From Auriscalpium vulgare (Eukaryota; Basidiomycota; Agaricomycetes; Russulales; Auriscalpiaceae): a DNA stretch of 64,000 bases. Both the position numbers and the translations under genes were made by a program. Below, one piece after another: positions 40,557 to 52,335 of this stretch. The stretch spans positions 806,001 to 870,000 of the forward strand of contig JAHBBC010000017.1 of the NCBI GenBank assembly GCA_019915015.1, in the 5' to 3' direction. Numbering within the stretch: the first letter of the stretch is position 1; every line of letters begins with the position of its first letter. The notes under the pieces are model-generated. The model was given only the letters and a program-made list of their open reading frames with translations, was not told the origin of the DNA and did no database searches.

Positions 40557-42057
40557 AGACTCGGGCTGGCACGCAACCGGCGCGGGAGCATGCGCGCGCG
40601 CTGAATGGAGCTCGAGATCCGCTGCTGCGCCTGCAGTGTTGTGCGTTCATGTCTGGCGGTGCCGGCAGCGGCGGATGGTAGTACGGGGGTGGCGCGGGGA
40701 TGGCCGGCGCACGTGGGTGTGGTGTTCGGCACGACTGGGGCACTCTGGGACTTGTGGGGACACTGCTGCTACTGCGCATGCGCGTTCGGATAGAAGTTGT
40801 GGAGGTTACATAGTCCGGGCGATTGTTGGGGTGGGGCGTGGGCCGGGTACATTGGCAGAATGCGGTGCGATGGTGGAAGTACGTGGGTGAGTCGCCACCG
40901 CCAGGGTAGTCAGCGAGCACAGGGTATTTGGGGTCGTCGGGGACTACGCTGAGGGCGGGCGAAGGGGAAAAGTCTGAAGGTGATGGGGGGATGCAAGGCG
41001 GGAGAGCTGGTGCAGTTGCTCAGGACACGGCTGTTGCAGCAGAGTCGAGTGCCTCGTTCTCAACGCGCGCTCCTCAGCCGCCACTCCCCAATGCACAGGC
41101 AGACAAATTGAGAGTATGCGTGAGCGACGTTGCGCTGGCAGATACAATGCTATACGCCTGGGCCCTACCAACGCGACGAACGCAGCAGATGCCTGAGAAC
41201 TGGCGCAAACATTAGCAGATCACCGAGAACGAGCAGCGTGTTGCGTTGCAGACACACCTCGTCATTCCCAGTCTCCGCAGCTCAAGCGCGAGGCCGCTCT
41301 GTGCCAACTTGCGCGGGTATGACCCTCGGCCTACTCACTGGTGCGGATTCCTCTGCGCGACGTCCTGCGAGCTTGCATTGGCAGTGGACGACTCTTCACA
41401 ACAAGAGCGAGACGCGCTGGCATCGTGTTATGTTCTGGATGCGGTGGCACTAGCAGTGCGTGCGTGAGCAGGCTTGGACGAGTTGGAGCCGCGCCTTGTC
41501 TCGCAGAGTCGGGGGTGTCTTCAGCTCGGTCGGCGAGGCTATGGCAATGGCAATGGAATATGCGCAGGCGCGGCAGCGCTTGCCGATCCCGAGGGAGTGC
41601 TGTACAAATATCAGCAGTGCTGGAAGACGGAATTCAACCCTCTAACGCACCTCATTTGCATGACATTGTCTTCTCGCGACCCACATTGCAGTCGAGTCTT
41701 TGCCAGCGGTTTGCCCTCGGGCGTGGCCACCATTTGCATCTGGTAGCAGGCTGATTGGACGTCTTGCACCGGTGGATTTGAACAATGCGGGTTAGGGGGC
41801 GGGGGTCCCGCCGGTCCCGTGGGTGATGCAGTGGCGGCAGGCGGAGGGGCGTAGTGGGCGAGATGAGGGTGGAGACGGAGGAGCTGTGACCTGGCGGCAC
41901 TGTGTGCACACGTATTCCGAAGCCGGCGCTGCAGAGGCGATGTGGTGGAGGGCAAGCGAGGGATGGCGTAGATGGTTTGAGAGCGTCGTGCAGGGCGGTG
42001 GCGGGGCGTGGAGCAACGGCGTCACATGGCAGCGCTACATGTGCACGCACCAAGGCA
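40557..42057. other. Flank of the Gypsy element with a diverged repeat relic
   Basis: 41238-41507 is the second of three diverged copies of the segment also at 28557-28790 and 44077-44318. A Pro-rich frame on the minus strand (40504-40920) and several short frames occur, none with splice or motif support. Confidence 0.4.
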
Positions 42058-42728
42058 GGGTGCAGGCAGGCCAGGAGCGGGAGCGGGAGTGGTTGTGCCA
42101 GGGCGTGGCTACGTGAAGTGCGTGCGTTGAGAGGAGGGCGGGAATGGCCAGGTGTACTCAAGCCCGTCATAAAACGGGCAAAACAACGGGAGGTCAATGA
42201 TCTATGAGGGAAAATAGTCAGCACCTGCGTGGAGCGAGAAAAAGGACTGAGCCCACGAGCTAGTCCAGATCCTCACACGCGTAGGGATGGGGTCGATTTA
42301 ACCTCTCCTGAATGCTCTCCCATCTCCTGGATGTCCCAGCGGAAAGGCCAACCTCCAAGGCACAGGACCACCAGGCGGTTACCTCTTTAGCACTGTGCAG
42401 TTCACGCACGAATGAGCAGCCGCGGCCTGTCCTCGTGCGTGGCCATCATTTTCAGGCCGGTCGGACATCTGGAAGCCAGCGGGAGAGTGTCAGTAATGCC
42501 CCGAGGTCACAGTCTCCCTACTGTACGCACCTTCTGTGCCTTCTGCGCGATATGAACGCCACGACCGGGGTGCGGGCGCACCATAGGCAGGGTTGGACGC
42601 ACCGCTCCCGTCTCCCCATAGTCAACGCTCTGGCCGCACACCACGAGCGGTGGGGTGACAGCGGCGTGCGCGGATGTGGACGGCACGAAGAGCACCGAGG
42701 AGGCATGCATGAGAACAGTGACCTAGCC
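42058..42728. repeat. 671-bp direct repeat, copy 1
   Basis: Starts gggtgcaggcaggcc and ends gacctagcc. Repeated at 43375-44045 with only a handful of substitutions and the same length. Short frames inside are present in both copies but have no recognised product. Confidence 0.88.
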
Positions 42729-43374
42729 TCAGACAGCAGTGGCATGCGTGGTAGATATGCCCACCTTTTTTGTCATGATTTATGAATGTCCAGTCATCCC
42801 ATAACAAATTAAGAAAGCTTTAAAGAGTATAACATCACTATAGTAGATGAATATCTGATACAGTGTGCACTGCACAACTCCTCAGAAATGACCCCCTATA
42901 TTCTGGTAAATTCAGGTTACATATGCACTATACTAAGCCGCATGCTGTAATATTATTCGAATTTATAGAGCTCATTTGAAAGGAGAGAAGGTGCATATAT
43001 CCCAGCATTTCTGTAATATATCATTGATTCACTATAGTACATAAACCCATGGGATCCATTGGACAGTGATTGCCCTACAGCTCTCTACCATTAACCAGAT
43101 ATATTCTGCTGAATTACATCTATATAGCAGTTCCACCTGTGCATCTACACCATTATTTATAACATTTTCAAAGCCCATTATATTGGTGCAAAAATACAAT
43201 GGTCCTTAAGTCATGCTACTACTATAGTGCATCCAAGGACACTATAGTACTGATATATGCAATATAGTGCACTATACTGCCCTATACTTGCACTTCACTA
43301 TCCTGCCTGCCTATGACACCACCCACTTGTTACAACTGTAGGGACATAGTGCACTAAACTACTCCCCAGTGTTG
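42729..43374. other. AT-rich island between 671-bp repeats
   Basis: 646 bp, clearly more AT-rich than everything around it, with no long open frame. The short motif cactatagt/actatagtgc recurs at about 42836, 43030, 43221 and 43241, with related forms near 43266. It may be an AT-rich transposon remnant or a composite insertion. Confidence 0.5.
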
Positions 43375-44045
43375 GGGTGCAGGCAGGCCAGGAGCGGGAG
43401 CGGGAGTGGTTGTGCCAGGGCGTGGCTACGTGAAGTGCGTGCGTTGAGAGGAGGGCGGGAATGGCCAGGTGTACTCAAGCCCGTCATAAAACAGGCAAAA
43501 CAACGGGAGGTCAATGATCTATGAGGAAAAATAGTCAGCACCTGCGTGGAGCAAGAAAAAGGACTGAGCCCACGAGCTAGTCCAGATCCTCACACGCGTA
43601 GGGATGGGGTCGATTTAACCTCTCCTGAATGCTCTCCCATCTCCTGGACGTCCCAGCGGAAAGGCCAACCTCCAAGGCACAGGACCACCAGGCGGTTACC
43701 TCTTTAGCACTGTGCAGTTCACGCACGAATGAGCAGCCGCGGCCTGTCCTCGTGCGTGGCCATCATTTTCAGGCCGGTCGGACATCTGGAAGCCAGCGGG
43801 TGAGTGTCAGTAATGCCCCGAGGTCACAGTCTCCCTACTGTACGCACCTTCTGTGCCTTTTGCGCGATATGAACGCCACGACCGGGGTGCGGGCGCACCA
43901 TAGGCAGGGTTGGACGCGCCGCTCCCGTCTCCCCATAGTCGACGCTCTGGCCGCACACCATGAGCGGTGGGGTGACAGCGGCGTGCGCGGATGTGGACGG
44001 CACGAAGAGCACCGAGGAGGCATGCATGAGAACAGTGACCTAGCC
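43375..44045. repeat. 671-bp direct repeat, copy 2
   Basis: Same length and orientation as 42058-42728 with few differences. The repeats diverge at once outside these limits. Confidence 0.88.
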
Positions 44046-44193
44046 CGAATGTTAGTATGTAGATTGCCGAGGACCTGCGCTGCAGATGCACCTCATCATG
44101 CCCTGCTGCGCTAACTACCCGCGTGAATACCGCCCTTGGTCTGCTCGCTAGCGCAGGTTCCTCTGTACAGCCTCCTGGGAATTTACACTAGCC

Positions 44194-44553
44194 GTGGTTA
44201 TGGAAAGAGTGCGACGCATCCGAGTCGACGGTGTCGTTTTCTGTTCTGGATGCGGTGGCGCAGTGGCGTGTATGGGTTTGGATGAGACACTCAAGTTGTC
44301 TCGCAGAGTCGCAGTCATCTTCAGCGCGGTCGGGGGGGTTATTGACAATGTTGCGCGCGCGGACATGCTGCGGCTGGATCGGAGACGTCCATCAGAGGCG
44401 CAGCAGCGCGAGTTGCTGCTTGCCATCGAGTGTGCGCCAAGAGCAGGGCGGGAGGGAGAGGCGAGCGGAGGGACTTTGAGGGACTTGTGGTGGGACGTGC
44501 TGGGCAAAGGAGCGCGGCTTGGGGAAACGGCCGGGCTGTATGCGGGGGCGTGA
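44194..44553 (+). CDS. Hypothetical 119-aa ORF in a repeated segment
   Basis: Frame with a mixed, helical composition (LKLSRRVAVIFSAVGGVID; EAQQRELLLAIECA). Its 5' part overlaps the third copy (44077-44318) of the diverged segment also seen at 28557 and 41238; the SRRV frame is open at 41460 too. Probably a decayed gene family member. No domain recognised. Confidence 0.25.
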   Translation: MVMERVRRIRVDGVVFCSGCGGAVACMGLDETLKLSRRVAVIFSAVGGVIDNVARADMLRLDRRRPSEAQQRELLLAIECAPRAGREGEASGGTLRDLWWDVLGKGARLGETAGLYAGA

Positions 44554-44598
44554 CTCGACTCCGCGTCGCGACGCGTTTTGAAACTCCGATGCACACCG

Positions 44599-44606
44599 TA
44601 TATATA
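44599..44606 (+). promoter_or_regulatory. TATA box
   Basis: TATATATA followed by a pyrimidine-rich CCCTCCCTCCCTCATCC stretch at about 44641, a typical fungal core promoter. The gene it would serve is not resolved. Confidence 0.4.
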
Positions 44607-45243
44607 GGGCGGTGGAGCGCACTCGCTCTCTCAATGCCCTTTCCCTCCCTCCCTCATCCCGCCAAGGCCCGTCCACCCGCCACTCCGCTGCTTTCTTCCC
44701 TGGCAGCAGCCCAGTCTCTCCTGGATATTCTGCATGTGAGTTCCCTTCCGCTCACATGCTAGCGTGTCGACTGACAAAAATCCTAGGTTTAGCTCTTGTT
44801 TGCTGTGCATCGGCAAACTACACTCTAAGGTACGCATATACATACTGCGCGCTTCCGCTATTCTTTATCCTCGCTCACGGTCGCTGTTGGTAGTCATTTG
44901 GCTCATTGAGGCTGGGCTCGCTTCCTACTAGGTACGTGACATGTTCTTCTCGACTCTCCGCATCTGACAGCACATCCGCAGTACCGTCTTGTTGACCATG
45001 ACGACCTCCACAAGAATACAAGGTACGCTCACCCGTTGTGACCTGTTTCATGGGTTGCCTAACGTCTGTTCTAGTGCATCCAGCGCGCATACACTCGACC
45101 TATCATATTGTCTCACCCTTCCTCGACGTGCGCATATATGCGCTGTTTGTGCGTGAGGGCTCTGAGGGTGGTGCTGCCACACGGTGCAAGGTGGATGGTT
45201 CGCCCGATGTCATAGGCGTCGGTTTGTCTCTAAGTATTCACTG
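44607..45243 (+). other. Possible multi-intron gene downstream of the TATA box, unresolved
   Basis: Several donor/acceptor-like pairs occur (gtgagt...cctag near 44738-44788; gtacgc...ctactag near 44831-44931; gtacgc...ttctag near 45022-45075), as in a gene with small exons, but no continuous frame from an ATG was obtained. The region stops at the outer end of palindrome B. Confidence 0.25.
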
Positions 45244-46687
45244 GTGTATCATGTACTGTACTGTAACCTCAATATAATATTGTTATTGTTGTTCATGACC
45301 TGTTATGGCCATTCGATGACTACTAGAACCCCCTCACTCGTATCACATCACATATCCGTGGCTGGCTAACGGAGTCTTGCCGCCTTGGCTAGGTCCCGAG
45401 TCTCGTGTCGGCTCGTATGGCCTCGGATAGCTATGTGTGGCTATCCCAGTCTCGCAGCCATGGCAAGGTCCCGAGACTCGGGAACTCAACCATTCGACAT
45501 GAGGCTATCCGAGGTCGACCCCAGACCGGCGACCGTGCCAGGGCCTGCCCAGGCTGGAGACCCGTCCAAGGTCCACCTGAGGTCACGTGAGCCTATCTGA
45601 GACCACGGCCCTTTTGCTGATGAAGCAGACCCGTGTTCGCGCGAAAGTGTCTCCGAGTAAAATCCCCTCAACAGGTGCCTCTTACCTACCGTCAACAACG
45701 GCTATCCCTATCATTGACGATACCCTGAGACGGGTGTGGTGTGCGGACTCACACACGGCTCTCACTCGCACCATCGTCGCGGCCTCTTATACATCCTTGG
45801 CACTGAGATGTCGAAGCGAAAAACGAGGCGAAGGCGAGGCAGATGGCTACATAATGATCACGTTCAGTTCCATTACGGCGTAAAAGGAGTTGGATGGGCA
45901 ATGCGGCTGGGTGGTTCAAAAGACGCCGTCATCGCACCAGGTACCTAGTCTCCGTTGCCGACTATGCGCGAAAGACAGTCGTTCCGCCACTGACCAGGTA
46001 CCGCTAGGCACACGTGTCGTCGCATCGCGCAGGGTGCCCTGGCAGTCGATCACGACCACCCTTGACGAACTGATATGGCAGGTGAGTCTGGCGGCACAGC
46101 GTGACTCGGAGGGCAACCGTTCAAGCGCCCCTTGACCACTGTAGAGGAGGTGAACGTTGGGTGAGGAAAACCCGTGACGCGGGTGACGCGGGTCACCTTG
46201 AACACGCCTCTCTAGTACCTCTCTAGTACTAGTCTCCCTAAGGCAGAGTAGAACCTTCGCAGACCCAGGATCGTAATTTGTATGATGCGTCTCGGGTTTT
46301 TCAAGTTCAGCTGTATGTTATTTTGGGACAGCATGGTCATCCATAGCAAATTATGAGCGAAATGATAACGGGCTCTTTCGTGTGACCGGAGACGAGTTGT
46401 TGGTCTTGAACTGCAAGCGGAGCCTCTGTCAGTCTGTTGATCTCGAGCAGGCAGACACGCATAGTCAGGATCACGCTCAGTCGAGTTGCCGCGTTGCGAT
46501 CTCGCTAACGGAACATGAACTCAGGCAGGGCACGATGAAACGTTGAACAAGATGGATGTCGGTTTTGCAAGCGCAGTGAATGTAGAAATACAGACGATTG
46601 AAAGGCAAAGTAGAGGACCAGGGCCCAGGGGTGCTACTAGTCCTTCCTCGATGATTGTCACTATACGCTGCGAACAGTAAGAGGACG

Positions 46688-47581
46688 CTACCGCGCGGGC
46701 ATCGTTGGAATCGACGGAGGTACTGGCATTGGGTGACGGCACCGTGCGCTCCTCGGAGAGCAATGCTGGGACCACAGGGCTGTGGTCAGTAAATATGAGA
46801 GTACCCTCTGATGCACGACAGCGTCCTGTGCGTCGTGGACCGAATTACGTATCGCGCACGCATCGTAAACATGGATCAACAGACCCGCCATCCAGGGCTG
46901 AGCACGTTGTATGCGTTTGTCTCGGCAGTCGACGAGGAAGACGTTGGGTTCAGAGTCGACCGGTAATCGAAGGCAATTGGATTGGCCTGGGGTGTCTGAT
47001 GTGACGACGAACTGGCATGTCGAGGATGGGCAGTCGACTACGGGCTGCAGCCACTGAGATCGTGGCGCATGTGTATATCGTCGGCGGATGTCAGCCGGCT
47101 CGACAGACTGTGGGGCGCCGCTCTGAGCATCAACGGGCCCGTCGGACGTGGTTTTGGGGCAAGAAAGGCGCGAAGTTGTTGAATACTTAGAAGCCAAGCG
47201 CAGAGGGATAGAGAGCAAAGCAGAGCGAGCCCAGAATAGACAATTCGAAAGAATGCGAGGAGCGGGGCGTTGGACGGGTGAAAAGGCATGCGTAGAGGCG
47301 GGCGTTTGGGAAGACGATGGTAGAACAACAGGGGGTTGCATTCGAGAAGGTAAAGAACTGAGATTAGGCAAGCTAGGCGCGCCCCGAGTCCTAGACACAG
47401 CCACAACTTCGTAGAACAACAGCAAAGGCCTTCGTGCTTGAGTCTTCTTGTCAACGCCACGTTGTCGGCGGGCTTGGATTCTTGCGGCCGAGAGAGAGCC
47501 ACAGCCAGAAGCCCAAGACCAGTTGGAAGAACAAGAGCGCCAAGTTAGGTTCGCTTCCAAGAGCTGCCCAGCTGGAGTCAA
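46688..47581 (-). CDS. Arm ORF, 297 aa (B-left copy)
   Basis: Longest frame in the B-specific outer arm, Ser/Pro-rich in its first half. No motif was recognised, and parts overlap other frames of similar quality. Same frame intact in the other arm at 57736-58629. Confidence 0.25.
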   Translation of the reverse strand: MTPAGQLLEANLTWRSCSSNWSWASGCGSLSAARIQARRQRGVDKKTQARRPLLLFYEVVAVSRTRGAPSLPNLSSLPSRMQPPVVLPSSSQTPASTHAFSPVQRPAPRILSNCLFWARSALLSIPLRLASKYSTTSRLSCPKTTSDGPVDAQSGAPQSVEPADIRRRYTHAPRSQWLQPVVDCPSSTCQFVVTSDTPGQSNCLRLPVDSEPNVFLVDCRDKRIQRAQPWMAGLLIHVYDACAIRNSVHDAQDAVVHQRVLSYLLTTALWSQHCSPRSARCRHPMPVPPSIPTMPAR

Positions 47582-47926
47582 GCATCAGAAGTTGTCAAGA
47601 ATGCGCTCAGGCCGGTCCCAGACACAGTCAGAGACAGCGCATCGTGAGGGTTTTGTTGAACGTTCGCGCTTGAGTCTTGGTGTCGGTCCCAGAGTTGGTC
47701 GGCTGAGAGTTGAAACGTTGACTACCTGCGCCCAGAAGAGAACCGCTGAGAGGAGCGCAAGGTCGACAAGCCAGAGGTGAGAGGAAAGCGAGAGAGGAAT
47801 TGCGGAAGTAGAGAAACGCGCTCTCGCGCTTTATGCTGTGGGCTTGTGCCGTATCCAAGGCCGCATCACCAGACGAATGGGTACTCCGGCGAAGCAGAAG
47901 CGGCACGACCAATCTGTGGCAGTATT

Positions 47927-48387
47927 TCAGATCTCATCAGTAGAGGGGCACTGACGCGTGCGCTGGCGCGCAAGGCGTTCGGGACTAGGCGAGGCGCGCA
48001 AGGGCTGAGTTGTGGCACGCTGGTATGACGAGATATGGGTATATTTCAGGACAGAAGGATAGATTCCGCATGACGTGGGCAAGGCACAAAACAAGGGGCA
48101 CACACTGCAGTCTGCAAAAGGGTGTGGAGGAAGAAGGCGGCGCATGGAATTGTGTTTCAAGGATGTGGCGACGGTGGCCTGGGGGCCGTCAGCTTTCTAT
48201 TAGCCGTGGATGGATATGGGACACACCTGATGGCCGCTCCGCTTACCTTGGGTGGGTGCATAGCGGTGGCCTTCTCGATGGGGATCCTAGTAGAAGTTGC
48301 AGGCGCTGGAGCATGGAGGGCCGCGAGGCGGCTCGCCCACTGCACCGCCGCTGCGCACCGTTGCGCACCGCTGCAACGCCCTTCCAA
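47927..48387 (-). CDS. Arm gene candidate with one intron (B-left copy)
   Basis: Copy of 13127-13587; exons 48387-48247 and 48178-47927, splice sites unchanged. Confidence 0.3.
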
Positions 48388-48428
48388 GTATCTCCTGAGA
48401 TTCCGTCATCGACACCGGCCGCCCCGCT

Positions 48429-48770
48429 TCATGCTTCCATGCTTGGCGTGATTCCGGTGGTGCTGGACCGCGCGCGCTGCGCATCACCGGCAGCGGACGC
48501 TCGTACGCAACTTGAAGTAGGGCGATGGTCCGCGCTGGTTGTCCGCTCCATGAACATCGTAGGGGTCGACCAGCTGACGATATGGTGTGTCGAGGATGGG
48601 CGGTACACCCAGGCCGGGCTGATGGGCTGTATCGAGATTGGAAGGTTGGTCGTGGGTGTTGACGGCGGTCCTTGGTTTGTGCAGATCCCGGTGCAGCGCG
48701 GGGAGAAAGCAGGAATCGAGCTGGAAGGGAAAGACTTGTCAAAATTTGTCGCATAGGGATGCTCAAACAC
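48429..48770 (-). CDS. Arm ORF, 113 aa (B-left copy)
   Basis: Copy of 13629-13970, no visible change. Confidence 0.25.
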   Translation of the reverse strand: MFEHPYATNFDKSFPSSSIPAFSPRCTGICTNQGPPSTPTTNLPISIQPISPAWVYRPSSTHHIVSWSTPTMFMERTTSADHRPTSSCVRASAAGDAQRARSSTTGITPSMEA

Positions 48771-49846
48771 ACTAGAGTTCGTGAATATCGTGTGGCGACC
48801 GCGACGATTGGCACGCCTTCATACGGCCCTTACCTGACCACTGCTCTGCTTCCCGCCGACACGTACTGCCCACTTCTTCCTGCGACTACCATCGCTCACG
48901 CGATGTGACACAGACATCGCCTGCAATTGTACGTCTTATTCAATCTTATTCAAGGACGGCGTGAGCGCAGAGGCCATTGGAGGGAACGATGCTGATAAGG
49001 CGCATGATTGGAGAAGAATGTTGTGTGAGGAAGGATGTTTCCACAGTTGCGGAGTGGATAGCAACAGATGAGGCGTCACCGTCTGGAGTCTGGACGCTGC
49101 GGGTCTTCTATATATGGATGGGTGACGTTGAATGAGGCGAGCGTGAAACTGTACTGTCAACAGCGCTTGCATTGGCGAGCGCACGGTGGGGAAGTGATCA
49201 GTGCAAAAGCTTGGCGCTCCGCTGACTTGCCGATGCAGGTGACCTAGTGCAACTAAGGACTGTCTAATCTTCCGCGTTGCAAGGTCGGCAACGGAGACTA
49301 GGATAGGATAGGATAGGATTAGATAACCACCTGCAGGGGTCCCATTGAGGAACAGAGGAAAATCACATATTCCATTCATATATGCCAAACGTAAGGAGAG
49401 TATACATGTACGGGCCTTACGGGAAAATAAGGAGGAAGTATCATGACGAGAGAGAGTCTGAAGAAATGGGCTTGTGCTCGGTGATCTGCTAGCGATGTCT
49501 CCAGCGTACTTACTGCTTGAGCACTGAGCACTGCCCAGAGCTTGAGCGGGACGTCAGCGAGGCAGCCGCTAGGTGTGAGCACGCTAGGCATTTATGCGGG
49601 ATTGAAAAAATGACGACAGTCCTTGTGCGACCCTGCACCGTATGCTTTACGCTGTAACCAGAGGCCCAGGCATACTCCAGTGAAAGGTCGCAACGACGAG
49701 TTCCGGGCAGGATTCCCTGGGGCACGTATCCAACCGTTGCGATGGAGGCCGGAGAGTAAGCACCGTTGAGACTCAACAGTCATCTCTAGCTCGAGCAGCG
49801 ATCGGCGAATGGCGAGCGCACCAAGAGACGGTGTAGACTCACGGTG

Positions 49847-50146
49847 TCAATCAAACGGGTCGGCGAGATCCTCGAGATGCGTGCTTGGCGTGGCAGTATC
49901 CAGGGAAGTGCGTGGTCGACAGCGGGCCGCGATGGCGTGGGGGTTTGTGAAATGGCGGTTGCGCATTCCATCCAGGACTGATGGATTGCTATTGCGTCCG
50001 GATAGTGTCGTCGTTAGCCTTGGTTGCAGGCTTTGCTCGATGAGAGTTTCGGGCCTTGGTGGCGAGTAGTGCAAGTGTGAGTTTGGAAGAGATCGACAAT
50101 GAGAGAGGAAGTGGAGATGGAGATGGCTGGCAAACCACTCTGTCAA
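49847..50146 (-). CDS. Arm ORF, 99 aa (B-left copy)
   Basis: Copy of 15040-15339, no visible change. Confidence 0.3.
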   Translation of the reverse strand: MTEWFASHLHLHFLSHCRSLPNSHLHYSPPRPETLIEQSLQPRLTTTLSGRNSNPSVLDGMRNRHFTNPHAIAARCRPRTSLDTATPSTHLEDLADPFD

Positions 50147-50871
50147 GAGATATTGGACTCGCTAGGGAATGGCTGATGTGACGAACTGACTGTACAAAGC
50201 GATGGGCTCATGAGAACCTGGCGAATGCCGGGTTCAGGGACAACGTCGACGTATTTTAGCGGGCTTGGCAGGCGGTCATTGACAGTTGTCGACAGAGTCG
50301 CTGAAAAGATGTGCATGCATACCCGTCAGTATCAGCGTGAGTGAATCGCATAGGAGCGCTCAAACTCACTGAACACTAGAAATTAAATCGATGGACTCGT
50401 CTGGCGACCACGACACTCTACTTCCACGACCGTCCAACCGCCTGGTAGTGTCCACGAAGCATTGGCACGGCTTCCTGTGACTACCGACGACCAAACGTGT
50501 ACTCTGCGGAGACATGGGAGTCCAATGCCGTCACAGGACTTGAGTGAGCATCAGGGGGACGCCGCATTGAACTGACATGCATACGCAGAAAGGGCACATG
50601 TTGCGAAGAAACAGAGCAAAACCGAAGGGTAAGGGGTGGCTTGGGAGAGCCTGAGGCACGCGGGCACCGTCGTGCCCCGCAATTGATGCTGAAGCAGACA
50701 GACGTTCGGCGGGCGAAGAGGGTCGCAATTGAGCGGGGCCTGGCGAGGGGGTATTAGTGTGCCGCAGGGACCACAGTTGCTAGCGAACTGTTCACATCGT
50801 GTAAGAGTGAGGATGGCCGCATTGAAGGACGCACATGGTCAACAACCTCAGGGCTGGGCGGCACGACTCAC

Positions 50872-51103
50872 GAGCCTCTTGCAATTCCTCCGAGTCCTGG
50901 GCAGGCACATTTCGCCTCCCAGCCTTCGCCTCGATGCTCGCCAGTGGTGAAATGGTAATGGTGACAGATTTCCCGTGGTCGAAGAGTGTGTTGATAGGGT
51001 AGAGTTGCGCGGCAGTGATGTTAGAGCAAGTGTAGGACCGTGACGGATCGTCGACGGTGAGCGCGGCTTTTGCCGAGCACGGCACCTGGCGCATCTGCCA
51101 CAC
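50872..51103 (-). pseudogene. Truncated gene fragment in the arm (B-left copy)
   Basis: Copy of 16066-16297 with the same truncation inside the following intron. Confidence 0.35.
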
Positions 51104-51327
51104 ACGCTCGACTTCGCAACGACGCTTACTCCGGTCGTGGCACTCTCAACGCTACCAAGTCTGCATGCACCTCCTGGATGGCTCCCTTGTCGCTGTGGCT
51201 CGCCTGTCTGTCGGAAGCGCTCAGCTGGTGGCCGTCGATCTTAGCCTGAAGCAGACTTGCCAAGGTGTGCCGGGGCGAGTCATGCAAGCCGTGCCGCCTC
51301 GCCGTCTTGCAGGGTCTTGTCCTCTTC

Positions 51328-51546
51328 CTAGTCTGGCGACTTTGTAGCGGCTCCTGGTCTGTGCCTGTGTGCGATTTCGGATGCTAGACATGGCACAATA
51401 GTGCCGCCGCCCGCGGTTTTGTGATCTATCCCTGGCTTCGATGGGCCGCCCGCTTGCTTGTCTTCACAGTAGGTCTGGAGGCACCTCCAGTCGTCCTCAA
51501 AGCAGCATGAGCCCCTCAGCTCCGCTGTGCCGCTAGGGACCCTCAT
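51328..51546 (-). CDS. Divergent ORF, 72 aa (B-left copy)
   Basis: Copy of 16522-16740, divergent from the small gene at 51622. Confidence 0.35.
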   Translation of the reverse strand: MRVPSGTAELRGSCCFEDDWRCLQTYCEDKQAGGPSKPGIDHKTAGGGTIVPCLASEIAHRHRPGAATKSPD

Positions 51547-51621
51547 GATATTTATACGGCGCGGGTGCTCGCTGTGGGTCAACAACACATTCTACCAGAT
51601 CATCCTACTCTGTACTCAGCA

Positions 51622-51882
51622 ATGTCTGGAAAAGCCGACGACAGTAACAACAACGCCTCCGCCGCCCCCGCCCCCGCCCCCGCCGCCCCCGCCGCCGCCC
51701 CCGCCCCCGCCCCCACCGCTCCTGCCAGGACAGAGCCCAAGAAGGCGAAAGCGGGTGACGACGGGTCAGTATCTACTAGCTCTCATCCGCACATGCTAAC
51801 ATTATCATGGCGTTCCATTAGGAAGACCTCCTTCGCGCAACCGGACGCTGAGCAAGAGGAAAACAACCAGGCCAAGAAGTAA
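51622..51882 (+). CDS. Small spliced Ala/Pro-rich charged protein, 67 aa (B-left copy)
   Basis: Copy of 16816-17076; exons 51622-51764 and 51822-51882. No change in the predicted protein. Confidence 0.6.
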   Translation: MSGKADDSNNNASAAPAPAPAAPAAAPAPAPTAPARTEPKKAKAGDDGSVSTSSHPHMLTLSWRSIRKTSFAQPDAEQEENNQAKK

Positions 51883-52335
51883 AGATGAAACCGGGCCTCC
51901 AGGTTATCTAGGCAGCCGCTGACAATGCTCTAACGCGCGCTTTTCTATCAGTTTCCTGTATCCTGGAGGTGCTACTGGCTTGCGGTCTCTAATGCCCTTG
52001 TGCTTGCAGTCTCTGGTGCTCTGTGATCTTATGAACATCTAGATCTAGTCAACCATGTACTGCACGTTTATCTTAATTGCACCGTTGGCCGCAGTCCGAA
52101 GAGTGTTTTCCCAGCTGTCATGTTCGTACTCACCGATGTGCATTTGCCACTATTTCGCAATGCTGTGCTGAGCATGTGCAAGGTCAAGAGATCCCCGATT
52201 GCAAGCGAGACAGTCCTGCATAGTGTGTACACGTTGACAAATGCGTCATGCATTTGCACCATCATGCATCTGCGGCATCATTGTCTTGTCGAGCTGGAGT
52301 CAACAGTATCCCGTTGAGTGAGTATGTTGAGGACG

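Larger units (their letters stand above)
45244..52335. repeat. Palindrome B, left arm (7.09 kb)
   Basis: Reverse complement of 52981-59931 plus 61956-62097, differing by a few substitutions and a 1-bp indel (for example near 50230 and 50592). Its inner 4.9 kb (from about 47420) equals arm A-left; its outer 2.1 kb is not found in arm A-left except for the relic near 11310-11500. The outer limit is where symmetry ends at gtgtatc (45244). Confidence 0.95.
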
